From: Metopolophium dirhodum
Taxonomy: Eukaryota; Arthropoda; Insecta; Hemiptera; Aphididae
Direction: 5' to 3'
DNA: 64,000 nt
Assembly (NCBI RefSeq): GCF_019925205.1
Contig: NC_083562.1
Span: 10,416,001 to 10,480,000, forward strand
Positions 11,360 through 24,059 of this stretch are shown piece after piece (position 1 is the stretch's first letter; every line of letters starts with the position of its first letter). The notes under the pieces were generated by a model. The model saw nothing but the letters and a program-made list of their open reading frames with translations. It ran no database searches and had not been told where the DNA came from. A program made the translations under genes and the position numbers.

Positions 11360-13424
11360 CAGATTTTAGTTATTTTACCTTCATGTTGTATGAAACTACA
11401 TACATATGACAACCTTTGCACCATGCCCTAATAATTGTTAAATCAAAGAAAATGTAAAACTATGAATGCTTCGAAAAAAAAATACAATTATAATATTATG
11501 CTATTGTGTTTTTTAGAAATGTTTTTTGTAAATAAAAAAAAAAACTCATAATTGAGGTGAATTTCCATTTTGCTCGTTTCCGTGTACATGCATTGTTGTT
11601 CATTAGTAAATAATATACTATATCAATGCATATTATCATTATAAATGCATTTCTATTTATAAAGTACAATATTATAATATTGTATTATGTACATTAATAA
11701 TGGACTATAATAAAAAAGTTGAGTTTTGATAAACCGAATCTCTGGGAGAATAAAAATAAATTTGACGTATGAATTTTTCAAATGATGTACCAAATAAAAC
11801 TTAAAACCACTTTTAAGGAGCAAGAAAAAATTAGAGTTATCGAAGTTTTCAAGATATTGAGACTTGACTGTATATTATAACAAATATAAAATATATAATT
11901 ATATTTCTATACCTACCTTGGACATGATAAATTATTTATGAAGAAAATAATAAATACCTATTAGTGCAATTGAAAAGGTAAAGAACACTGTTTTGAATCT
12001 TCCTTCAGCCATTTTAAAAGATTTAAGAAAAAAAAAACATTAACTGATTAATAATAATATATAGGTACACTTATTACATATTTATGTAAAAATCATAAAA
12101 CAATAAACTAAATATTTATTTTTAATTTCGATGGCAACGTTATGATTATTAAAAATTATATATGTTTAATTGCTAAACTATAACCGATAAAATAAATTAT
12201 ACAAGACTGCATGGATGGTAGCTAAAAATAAAAGCCTGTTTGTTAAACACAATCTGTATTGATCTAAATTATCAGTTTTTTAAACTAAGTAAAAAGAATT
12301 GTTGCATATTATGTTTCTTGGGATTTTTAAACGATAAAAAAAAACTATTGAATACCAAAATGCTAAGGCTACACCTAGTGACGCGAAAATGATCCATTAA
12401 ATACTGTATACAATGTAATGTTATGTTAAAATCTATATTATTTAGCTTTTATAATATATAAAATAAATAGTGTATATCATATATTTTTAGAGAATAAAGA
12501 CTTTCTAAAATATATTGCTTTTGAAATAATGTTACATGTAAGAACCATACACGTAGAAATGTAGGCATTATGTTTTTTTTCTTCAACCCTTCATAATGAT
12601 AACAACATGTACTTTATTGTTCAATGATAACCATGCCTATTGTCCTGCAAGCTTGTTCAGACTTTCGAAAGTTGTTTAAATATAAAGTTACTGCATATCG
12701 TTTCAAGGGCTCTCCCGTGGTATGTTCATAAAAAAAAATTGACGTACAAGTGTATTATTATATATGTTAAATGGTGAAATATATCAATACGATATACATG
12801 CATATATAAATATGTTGTACTACCATTACATATAGTAAATAATCAATTTTAAGTTTCAGAAAATGCAGCGCCAATAATAATGATGTATTAACTACCTATT
12901 TAAATGTTAAATAGTGGCAATGTAGAATATAGGCATCAAATATTGTCATTGTACTCGCAAATAAATAACGCATGACTTTATATTTTATTCTATAATTATT
13001 AATTTGTAGGTATTACTTTATTATTATTTGTATTTGTATTCAATTATTCACGTATTTTCGTGCATGCACAGTTGCTCTCGAAATAACCGTTTTTTTATAT
13101 CTGGAAAAAAAACACTACCTTGAAAAAAAGCACCAGTTTCCCTCAACGTATTATGCATAAGATTAGATACCGCACATGGCGTAAAATAGGGGAGGTAAAT
13201 ATATAAATACGTGAAGATAAAAAAATGCATATAATAAAATAATACAATTTACTATATTTATATAATAATAAACGGTTTAGGTTCTATGTTATATGCCAAA
13301 AGAAAAAAAATAGGTAATTTTGAAATGTTTAATTTATAAATTATGTTTGACGGTTTAACGTGGAGAATTGAAACTTGAGGAAATATAATATGTGCCAACC
13401 AAATATGCGGAAATGTCAACTATT
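11360..13424. other. AT-rich stretch without a recognisable gene
   Basis: I see only low-complexity AT-rich sequence, including a 20-bp palindrome TACAATATTATAATATTGTA near 11676. No coding potential is visible. Confidence 0.5.
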
Positions 13425-14330
13425 TTTTTTTTTCTGATAGAGGCTGAATTGACATCAGATCTTCAGTAAGACAATAGCCTATTTCGAGAGAGGGTAGTAA
13501 TGAATGACAGACAATTAAGTGAAGCCATTTTCCAAATTCTGAATTAGGATCCATATAATCAGTGTTTTATCTTACATTTTGTATCCACTATGACTGAGTG
13601 AGATGAAATCTGCATCAAACAATTGAAATTAATAATCAAACGACTTTGTAAGCTACATGAATACAGTGTTCGAATGAGATGCAAGTCTCAATATAATTAA
13701 CAGATTCGAATCAAGCCCTAGAGCATTTTCCTTTGTAGACATTAAACAATAAATTGTAAGTTGTTGATGATTTGTTATGCAGTAATAGATACATAAATGA
13801 AAATGTATAATATCCATTTTTGGCTCAGTGTATCGTAGAAAGTTGCAGAAAAAATTTCGGTCAGTACGCAAATGTTCCGTCCATGAAATTTTTATCTCAT
13901 AATCAAATTATTTCAAAATTGATTCTATATAGCAAAACTACATTTTTCGTGTCATTGTTATATAACAGAAATTTCTCATCTTTATAATAATAAATTATAT
14001 AAGTTAATTATTTGTAATGCCGGGTGAACTTCAAAAATAGATTTTGGTAATGGCGAAAGCGTTTTTCTTCTCGTACGATAAATTACGAAAATAATTCGTA
14101 TTCTTATATAAGAAGATAATAAGTAGTAATGGACGAATACTAGTTTAAATCGTTCAATGTCACATCTGCGACACTTCACTGAACTTCTTCGCGTATTAAT
14201 TTTAATGAGCGTTTAGGAAATATCATCCACAGCTTTTCGTTTTAAAGAATTAGAAATAGTTTCTTTTGTTACATTTTCACGCTACGAATGTTTATGTCCG
14301 ATAACCGATTTGAAGAGAACCTTTTAATCT
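13425..14330 (-). pseudogene. decayed Mutator-like (MULE) transposase, FLYWCH/MULE type
   Basis: Conceptual translation of the minus strand recovers blocks typical of insect MULE transposases in the correct order. Near 14190 there is IREEV with SVADVTLNDL and YSSITTYY. Near 14050 there is PLPKSIFEVHPAL. At 13895-13735 there is MDGTFAY, PKFFLQLSTIH, AKNGYY and LLLHNKSSTTYNLLF. At 13615-13430 there is CRFHLTQSWW, DPNSEFGKWLHL and EDLMSIQPLSE. DGTF carries the first acidic residue of the catalytic triad, and CRFHL.Q.WW is a family hallmark. The frame is broken by several stops (two TGA codons in the DGTF-TIH block alone) and frameshifts, so it is a dead copy. An N-terminal FLYWCH finger could not be defined. 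Terminal repeats were not found. Confidence 0.82.
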
Positions 14331-14339
14331 TCATTTATA

Positions 14340-15170
14340 CACAGCTTTGAAGTAGGTACACGACTTCAATATTGTGTACATCTTCATTTAATATCCGCTT
14401 ATGTAATTCGATCTTTATTAAATGTGTAATTATTCAAAGCTAATACAATTTTTCATTTTCTCCAAACACTCACATAATATAAATGTCCATTATGTAACCG
14501 ACTTCAGAGATTTTGGTCTACTAAAACGAACTTAAAAAAGACACAAAGATACTTTATCACATAATAATATTTAACAATAATAATAATAATAATAAAGATG
14601 CATTAAGAGGACGTTACACCGACGTTTTGTTGTCTCCGTCTTACAAATGTGTAACATATAGTAAATTTTATGCTCAGCAGATCACGTTTAGCTTCATTGT
14701 TTTACAAATTAGAGTGAATTGACCTGTTATAAAACGTAAAGGTTAGGCCAAAACAGCTGCTGAAGGAAACTAATCAACACCCATATTTTTAATTACAATA
14801 AACTATCTAAAATATAACGACATATGTATCAAATATCTATTGATTTATACGTTTTGCATAGCTTTATAATATAAACTTTAAGATAATTTTACAATAGTAT
14901 ACTAATTACTTCATAAATATCTCTATAAGTATAACTTGTATAATAACTATACAAGTTGAAATTTACTCATTTGGAAATCAAATATTTTTTTTTATTCTTA
15001 AATATAAATATATATTTAGTTTTATTAAAAGTTATCAAAAAGAACACAATGAAAAAACAAATATAATTTATTCATATAAATTTTAGTATTTATTTTAAGT
15101 ATATTAATAATTCATATTTTATTTTGTTTTGTTATTCTTCAATTATTATATTCCTGAAAATGCTCTCTCT
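14340..15170. other. AT-rich stretch without a recognisable gene
   Basis: Contains an (AAT)n run near 14575-14596. I see nothing else that stands out. Confidence 0.45.
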
Positions 15171-15179
15171 TTATTACAG

Positions 15180-15212
15180 AGTATTAAAACCGAAGACGAT
15201 CCGACGCAGTGA
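15180..15212 (+). CDS. very tentative small terminal exon
   Basis: A pyrimidine-rich tract (CTCTCTTTATTACAG) forms a good acceptor at 15179. It is followed by AGT ATT AAA ACC GAA GAC GAT CCG ACG CAG TGA, which would read SIKTEDDPTQ-stop. A second frame is also open for about 20 codons. Another acceptor/donor-bounded segment lies 560 bp downstream. These could be exons of the transcript starting near base 1, or chance splice-like words in AT-rich DNA. No homology is recognised. Confidence 0.15.
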   Translation, partial: SIKTEDDPTQ

Positions 15213-15769
15213 ACAAAATGTAATCCTCGTGGCTTACATATCCTAATACATAATGCATGGATATCGGCATAAGTATCATAGGTCTCAGTTACCGTAGTAG
15301 TCTATGTTCTGTACTATCGCAAATATTTTATTTAAAATAAATCAAATGATTAAAATAATCAGGATTTTAATGTATAAGACAGGGGAAATTCCTCTACTAT
15401 ATAATAAATTACTCGTACACATCATATTATATCAAAGTTTTAAATAGTAAAATCTTTTTTTTTATTTTCAATGTTAAAATTTAAAACTAATTAAATTTAT
15501 TTTACTGTAAATTCAAAAAGTATATAATATTAGGTGTAGGTACCAATCTAATATATGATATATTTATAACGTAGGTATTTCATAATAACACGCAATATAG
15601 AATATCTATAGTCTATACTCAATATAAATATAATGTAACTAGAATAAATCATTGTTTTGTATAGAATCTTCTTCGATTAATTTGAGTAACCTATTTTTCA
15701 GAATTATTTTTATAAAAAACACTCTTGAGAATATAATATTATGAATGGTATTGTATTTTTCTTTAACAG

Positions 15770-15824
15770 AAAGAAACGAGCAACTAGATTATGTTAGAGT
15801 GAGCAATATGTTCAGCTTGAATAA
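15770..15824 (+). other. tentative 55-base exon bounded by strong splice signals
   Basis: TTTTTCTTTAACAG precedes it and AATAA|GTAAGTGTAAG follows, giving both a good acceptor and a good donor 55 bases apart. One frame is open (RNEQLDYVRVSNMFSLN), entering at phase 1 and leaving at phase 2. No homology is recognised. The next splice-like segment (from 17102) would stop at once in that phase, so a coding role is not supported. It may be a non-coding exon or chance. Confidence 0.18.
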
Positions 15825-15829
15825 GTAAG

Positions 15830-18600
15830 TGTAAGGTAACCACAATAAACAGCTTTTAACATAATTGTATGCATAATATATGTTACAACCATTAGCAAAT
15901 TGAGCGATTATACTATTCTTGGATAGTGCTATAGGTAATAGACCTACCTGTAAAATATACTTACGAACCTAGTTGAATACCTACCTAACAAATATAAAAT
16001 ATATTGAATACTAATCGTATCCATCGTTCATTATAATATCGTAATACGTATCTGAGATACAATAAAAACAAAAAAACACTTTTACTAAATACTTTTCGCA
16101 ATAACTTTTTATAATATAATAATATAATAATATAATATGGTAATATTATATTATTATTAATTATTAATAAAACATTGAAAAAATAATATTTATGATTAAC
16201 AAAAGTAAATTTTTTAGTGTATTATTAATTTATAAGAAATGTAATAGTGACCAGTTTCTAAAATTACAAAGTTTTTTTTTTTTATATTTTTATTAAAAGA
16301 ATAATCACAATCTATACAAACATTTTATACAATAAGTAATTTTTTTGATGGAGAATAGCGTTGATATAACAGAGAGGGAAGGTACTCAGTAGTACCACCC
16401 GAGACCCGACTAAAATTACAAAAAAAAGAAAATCCGTAGCACGCTTACTAGATTTATTTATTTTTCCTCTAAAAAGAAAATCTATGAATCATAAATGTGT
16501 TTTTGTTAATAATTAACCATGACAACGAAAACCTTACAAAAAATCAGTCAAAAACAAAAAAACGTGCACTTACTCAAAAACAAATTTGTGTAAAAAAATA
16601 TACAGTTTTCTGACTGTTAAATATTTAATAATATAATAAAACATATTTTTCATTGATGAATGATAGAAACTCATCGTTCTATGATATACCCTACAAATTA
16701 TTTCCATCTAATTTGTAAAAATCAATTTTTAGTTTCACATTCTAGTTTTTTTATGAAAAAAAGACGTTAATATAATAATTAATGAATTAATGTAGGTATT
16801 TTAAAGTCATCAAAATGTCATAACGCTAAATTGCTAATTTCTTATTCGTTAACATATATTATATAAATGATATCCAATCAATAGTTATTAAAATTATTAT
16901 TTTAAATAATAAATAAAAAAAAATCAAAAATATTTTTTTATGGACAAATTGAATATTAATAGAAGTTAAATACTACAAGGAAATTTGTATTATTATGTTT
17001 TAAATTCCAAGTTTGGCATGTATAATACGTTATTATAATATTATTATTTATTATTTGTAGGTACACTATTCTTCTAGTGATTTCTCAGCATTTTATTTCA
17101 GGTAAATTTATTATTGGCCCGTGTTACACATGACGTAAGAATTTAAAACTTAAAAAAAAAATCAAGTTTACCTACGTTAACCTAATTTCTGTTACTAAAA
17201 CCTTACCTATTCAACATGAGTTGATAAAGGATTAACTATAATAAAACATATACGACGATTCGTATTTTTTAAAAGTTCTATAATGCATGTCATTCATATC
17301 TTTTGGATACCGACAAATATATCCGTTAGTTTATTGAACGTTATAATAAAAAAGAGAGCTTTTGTCTGGGAATGTTGTTTCTAGCCAATAAATGAAAAAT
17401 AGTCACTTAAATTATCTGTTATTACGATGTGTATTGGACTTACAGACAATAATATTGAGCAAGTATTTGGGACTTTGCTGACTATTGGTTGTTGCGTTTG
17501 ATCATAAAAAAGCTAATGTTCGTTTCAAGCATCTCGAATGGCAAAAAGTGGTGTTTTGTCTTCACAAAAGAAAACATGTAAGAAATACTAAGTAAGTTAT
17601 AAATTTTACCCAGATTCCGTTTCATTTTAAAATAAAAATTGACGGACTATGACATTTAAGTTAAAGTTTTTTAGTTTCATTTAACAAACTTGTAATTGAT
17701 TAATTAAATGTAAAACTAAATAGTTTGATATAAAAAAAATACAATTATAGACGTTTTTTTGTAAGTCATAATATTATGTAAATACTAATCATAATATACC
17801 TAGCTAGTACAATATAATATTGTACAATCATAGTCGATGAAAACAAGCGATTAAGTTTAATTTGATAATTATCATTGTGTTTTAATTAAAGCATAACTTA
17901 CATAACTATATACACAATTAATTAGTATAAAAATAGTAAAATACAACGAAAAAAAAATATTAAATTAAAAAAATACTAACGAGAAAAAAGTTATTTTATT
18001 GATTTTTTTTCACCAAATTAAACTGTTTTGGAATGTAATTGAAAACATGATATACATTTCAACATGCTTTTTGCATACAAATTACAATTAGTTTGAATAA
18101 AAACAGCAACAAAAATCTGCATATAATAAAGTGGCATAATATTTTATTAAGTGGTCCGTTTTTGGTAACAACAAAAAACATGAGTTCAGCTATTGAACAA
18201 CAGTCTAGTGAACATAGTCCATTTCGCAGAACTTCATATACCTTCTGTATGAATTGAACAAGTGCTTAAAAAACAATACAATTTAACCGTATAGTTTTTG
18301 AAGGATACTAGAAATACTAAAATTAGATACGGCTTTAATCGATTTATATTTTCATTATTATTGTTTAGATTTTCCATTGTATGTACCTAATTATTATTTT
18401 ATTTTTATTTTATATTTGATTCGACCCTGAAGAGGATTTGTCGGTAACAAGCTTTAAAATATTTTGTTAAAAAAAAAAAGTTTTTCATAGGTCGACAATT
18501 ATGAATCCACACGCGACACACACCATCATATTAACACCATGTTTACATGTATTTAAACTGATAAATTAATCAATATAGATTTTAAGTAAATCAATGAAAA
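15830..18600. other. AT-rich stretch without a recognisable gene
   Basis: I see only low-complexity AT-rich DNA. A slightly less AT-rich patch at 17,330-17,600 could not be matched to anything in either orientation. Confidence 0.45.
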
Positions 18601-18649
18601 ATAACGAAATAATATCCTGCTGTTTAGTAGATTTTACATCGTTATTGAG

Positions 18650-18760
18650 TAGGTTACTGATAGGATATGTTAAATTTGAATCCAATGATAATCATAGCAA
18701 ACAAAAAAAATAGATTCTGAGAAAAGCTGGTAGGTCAGGCTCTATAAAAATATATTTTTT
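18650..18760 (+). repeat. fragment of the GATTCTGAG repeat family
   Basis: Contains GTTAAATTTGAATCCAATGAT and, about 30 bases on, GATTCTGAGAAAAGC. This is the same word order as the left part of the large repeat at 39.9 kb (GTTAAATTTGAATTCAATGAT ... GATTCTGAGCGAAAAC). Only this end is kept. Confidence 0.6.
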
Positions 18761-18769
18761 TTTATATTT

Positions 18770-19630
18770 TTGCTTATTTAATATTTTGTTTTAAATAATA
18801 CGATAGGTTAAACTAACTGTTTTAATAATCGCATATTATAATTTTTTTATTATAAAATATATGCAATACATTTAATATAAACTTATAACTTGTAATATTA
18901 TTTTATATATTTTGATATTTAACTTAAAAAGTTGTATGTCTATGTATACTGACGTAATGTGGTTTCGTGGTATACCTCAATAGCATAAAAATAAGAACAA
19001 ATATTTCAAAAATTTAAATTTGTCTAGACATAATAAACGGTTTGTCTAAAAGTTTCAATTCCATGAGATTAATATTGTTTTTAAACTTTGAATGAATTTT
19101 CAACTATAAAATAATTGAAATATTTTGTGATTTTGACAAATTTTGAACTTCAATCGTTTATAAACGAATTTTAGTTTCTTATATATCAACTTATAAGAAA
19201 TTTAGTATAAATTGTTCAAGGTTTTTGCCTTAGAAGAATAAAAATTATCAACAAATATAGGGTGGCGAAAATTAAATCTAAAATTGCAATCGTTTTTAAA
19301 TAGCTCAAAACGTAATAGTTTATTGGAGGTACTATAGGTGCCTGTATAAATAATTGTAAAAATACTAAATATTTGTTTCCCATCGGTTTTTAAAAGTACT
19401 GGGAACTTATGCACTATTAATTAGATCCGATCTGCTAATTTCTGGAACTAACCTTTAAGTCGGAGATTGAAACATTTTTACCGCTCATATAAACGTGACG
19501 ATAAAATAAAAATCATAAAAACTAATAGCAGTGTTGTAAGACCAACGGTTTCATCTCCACTCGTTAAATAATAACAAACAGTTTGGTGCCGGTGTTAGCT
19601 ATTGTAACGACAACGGCGACAATACTAGCA
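18770..19630. other. AT-rich stretch without a recognisable gene
   Basis: I see no coding potential above background. Confidence 0.4.
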
Positions 19631-19634
19631 GCAA

Positions 19635-20010
19635 AAATTTAATTATATTCGAATTTGAAATAATTTCTCGATTTGTTGGTAATTTGTTACAGCAGGAACT
19701 CGATAACTGCTGCAGTATCGTGTGTCACGTGGCTCTCGATTCCGCAAAGTGAATCACGTTGAACTTCCTGAGAATCTGTGGAGAATAAAACGGTTATTAT
19801 AATATACTCTCCTTGAAATTACTAGCACGTACTGCTAAACTCCAAGTAGAAAATTTACAGTAAACGGAACATATTAATAATATTGGAATGGCTCGAATCA
19901 CTTGCCTTGTAATAATTTAAAACTGATTATCTCCCCTTCCCCCGTGTTTTATTGTTTCATTTAATTTACTATTTTATACATCGTTAGATCACAGAGGTAT
20001 ACTGTTGCGA
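19635..20010 (+). repeat. copy 2 of the diverged ~400-bp dispersed repeat
   Basis: Homologous to 3045-3460 in the same orientation, 16.6 kb away. Shared blocks are CTCGATAACTGCTGCAG, AAGTGAATCACGTTGAACTT, GGAGAATAAAA, CGTACTGCTAAA and AACATATTAATAATAT, separated by indels. No frame is open across it. Confidence 0.55.
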
Positions 20011-20019
20011 TGATGGACA

Positions 20020-23000
20020 TTTTAAAATGTATAATACTCAATAATCATCGACTTATTTTTGAAAAAAAATCTTAGTCTTAGGTGCTATAAAAAGATGATA
20101 ATAATATGACGATTGGGTGGTCTTGTAAGCCGCGTGTGTTTTAAATGGCTGTCTGCCACCTGTCTGAATGTTATTAAATGTTGTTTAAATGTTTCTAAAT
20201 GTTGTTTTTACAACCGAACGGTCTCGCAACTGCAGGCGATTTACCGATTACAGAATGATGATAGAAATGTACGAATTAAACTTACCTACTCAAAGATGCA
20301 TGGCCGTTCGCTAGACTAGCCAAATGTGTATAACATTCGGCGTATGATACAATAAATAGATTCGTATTGTGTTATGAGCTGTCAATGTTATAATAGAATA
20401 ATAAATTCAACAGCTATAATACATATTTTCTAATAATAAATAACAAATAGTAATCGAATCGGTTTCGTTATAAATTTTGCGAGTTTAAGTGGTTTATACT
20501 TTTAATTTATAAATTACTTTATAGTAATAAATATTTATTTGTTAGTCATTCAATACATTATACGTATATTAGACACGTTGTGTTGTATTATGTTACAATA
20601 TTTAATATTTATCCAACGTTACTAATTACTATGATGATTACATTTGTTAATTTTATACTAAAGAGGTATGTTTAAATGTTCACAATTTATTTAACAACAT
20701 CTTTTTTTATAAAGCTTATACCTATAGGCTATAGTTAATTATTAAGTAAAACAAAATAAATTATATTTCACAACTAACACTACTAAGATTCATTTGTCAG
20801 ATAATTAACTAAATTACATAATATCATGTAATTTTATTTTGATAACATATTTGAACGATATGTACTTACTCACTTAATAATGTTAAACTGATATTTAATT
20901 GGATTTCGTTATAATAATGCAATATTTAACACGTTCACCGAGGGTGGACATTTTCTAGTGGTCTATGAACAGACAACCTTAAAAATGTACAAACTATAAA
21001 TTCCGATAGTAAGTATAGCTAATTAGAGGACAAAAATAAAATAAAACTAAATCCGCCTATATTATGCAATGCCATATAGGTTTGCTTTTACAGATCCCGA
21101 TGTCACATATGTGACATTAGGCCACATAGGTGTGTTAAATTACTTTTATAATGGTCTTTGTATTAAAAACAATTAGTAAGTACCTAAATTTTATCGAATT
21201 TTTCCTACAATCATATTTAACTAATTAAAAATATTAATTGTTAATACGGTCGAATTTGTTATCTATTCACATATTGCGTAATACTACAAAAATAAAATTT
21301 GTATTTTTCTGGATCAACAAATTAAAAGGCTTTAAAACTACAGAAAACCAGTATCAATCAGTTTACAATAAATTTTAACACCAAACAGCTATTCATATAG
21401 TAGTGGCTTTTTTGTGTTATGACTTATGAGAGAGTGGTGCACAAAATAACACTAGTAAGTTTACGACAATATAAATTTAAGTTTTTTGATTTAATACAAA
21501 AATAGTGAAAAATGAATGATTGTAGGGAATTAAAAATGTCACCAAACATTAATGTTAGCATTTCCTAGACAAGTTATTAAAAATTAACCAAGTTTTTAAA
21601 TTTCACCTATGTATACTGCAGGTATATTGCTGATAAATGATTATGAATTAATGAACGAACTTCTGCTTTCACGTACTCAGGTTTTACAAAATATCACAAA
21701 ACATTCTATACTCGAAAACTGTGTTCTAAAATATACATACATTACACAAACATACGGACGTATCATATTTACAGAACGTTCGGTACAACAGGTCCACACC
21801 AAAATGGCAAGGATCATAAATCAAAGACCATATTATAATATAAGTGCTAACGAACCTACATCCACGGACCAGTCGGGCTAGTATATCATTTTTTAAGCAT
21901 CTGCACACATCTTCGACGCAAATTAACATATTTTTCGTTTAGACGAAATAAGATTTTGATCGTTTAGACAAGGTAAATAATATAAAATAAAGTTAAAATG
22001 TATTTTTTTTTGTTTTTATATTAGGTAATCCTAAAACCACTATTTGAGTAAAAACGTTAAGTGATTCATATCGGAAATTGGAATTTTTCATTATCACGAG
22101 AAGTTAAGAAATAGCGAATAAAAAAACTCTGGTTTGGAGGTAGCACTAACTTTTGTTCTTGTAGGCCCTGAAAGCACTAATTGATCATTAAATTATGACC
22201 ATTAAAATTTGGGAATTATTATTTTCCGTGCTCCCTTTCTGTATTATAAGACATCAGAAGGTTACACCCTTTAAGCACTTACCACTAACATTTATTGGCA
22301 GTATAGTGGGTCATGGGTGGGAGTTTATACTTCTCATCATGCGGCTAACTTCACGAACCTACTACGTATTTATTTTTTTATGAAATCATATTAGTTATGA
22401 TAAATAATGAATATGTGTTTTTTTGTTATTGTAAGAAAATCTTGCGGGAACCTATAGGCACAAAATGCAAATTATTTTAGAACAAGGGTTAATAAAATAC
22501 TATAATATAATCAAGTATAATACATAAGATAGTGCAACACTACAATCATTCTTGTTTCGATTTGTTTTACCCATCGTTCATGTTACTAATAATATGTGAA
22601 TTGTGAGCATGCATATTAATAATGTCCAGTTTCCTATTCAAGAATTATTCGATCATAAAATAATTTATTTTTAATATCATCCTTAAGCGAACATGGAGAT
22701 TTCTCTAGCTGTCGCATACATACTTTTAACGAGAAAAATAAAAATACGACAGGTCCGAGAAGTTTGCCGTCCAAAATCAAGATTTTTAATTTAAGTTTTT
22801 TCAATAATAAGTAATTATTTTTTAGCAAGGTGTGTTGACAAGACAGAAACTCACCAAAACAATTACTTACTTCACGAATAAAGGTATGATTATAATAATT
22901 CTTAGAATACTTTTATAATGGTCCCACGTTGGATTGATTTTATATGTTTTTGGTGAGCATCCTTCGAAGTAAGCACTCTCGTGTAACAATACATTAATCT

Positions 23001-23840
23001 GTATTTCACGTGTCATGTATAATATCTAATTGTATTATCGTGTTTTTGACTGCTAACCTCGGGGTATTAATTCTTTGAATTTTGAATATTTGCCTTTTAC
23101 TATTATAATTCATCTATGCATTGTATACATTTATATTTTACATCATAAATTCCTCCCACTCAATTCATATACACCTGAGGTATGTGCCGAGACAGTTTAA
23201 TTGTTTTCAACTTGAAAATTTCAAGTGTGGCTAATGAAATGACTTGATGACATTTTATATGAAACTCCACTACCTACCGAAATGTACTTGCTTCATGTAA
23301 AACTATAGGATGACGTGTTGAGTATAATTATTTTGTTTGAGTATTTGATTGCATAAGTTGTTCGTAATTTTAACTAGGTAATATTGTAATTTACATAAGT
23401 CAAAACGTCCAAATATAATACCTAGCAATACACAAAATTATTAAATACTATCAAAGTTATTTGATTTCTAGTGAAAATAAAAAAATGATTTCTCATTCCT
23501 TGAATAGCTAACTTTTATAATGATGGATAATATTTTATCAATACGGTATTTCATTAATTTATGTCAACGTTAACTACATTTTACTATAACGAATTCATGT
23601 TAAATAACAATTAGCAAATTATATCAAATTATTTAAATCGTATTTACTTGCATGACGTTGAGAAAAAATGAATGAAATTTAAATAATTTAAGTATAAAGA
23701 GGCAATTAACCGTACCGACCAAACGTAAACTGTTTAGTTCTATTTACTTGTATTATTACTTACTTTTTTTTTTATTAAAACCTAATAATAATATTCAATT
23801 GAGCATAATGTTAGTAACTTTTACATTTCTAAACTTTATT
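20020..23840. other. AT-rich stretch without a recognisable gene
   Basis: Open frames at 20113-20319 and 21609-21881 have no recognisable domain and AT-driven composition; I do not consider them genes. A 16-bp palindrome TGTCACATATGTGACA sits near 21100. Confidence 0.45.
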
Positions 23841-23854
23841 AATTGATTTCGAAA

Positions 23855-24058
23855 TGGCCAATGTCGTGGCTATAGATAATACGTGGCCAATGTCGACATA
23901 GGCCCATAATATACGTTTATCAATTATTGTAAAATTGGCCAATGTCAAATCTAATTTGGTCATACTGCATATAAGAGGCATTGGTCGTTTTAACTCAAGT
24001 AACATAATACATTTTAAATGCCAAATAATTTAAATTTCATCAAAATGTGACATTGGTC
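23855..24058. repeat. cluster of TGGCCAATGTC words
   Basis: Three perfect direct copies of TGGCCAATGTC at 23855-23865, 23884-23894 and 23936-23946, plus two related inverted words (GGCATTGGTC near 23977 and GACATTGGTC at 24049-24058). The five lie within 204 bases of otherwise AT-rich DNA. The core CCAAT is the reading sequence of NF-Y-type factors, but no promoter or gene is visible nearby. It could equally be a decayed tandem repeat. Confidence 0.5.
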
Positions 24059-24059
24059 T

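Noticed and set aside
14570..14600. (AAT)n run as a CRISPR-like or regulatory array
   Set aside because: Plain trinucleotide microsatellite, common throughout this AT-rich genome.
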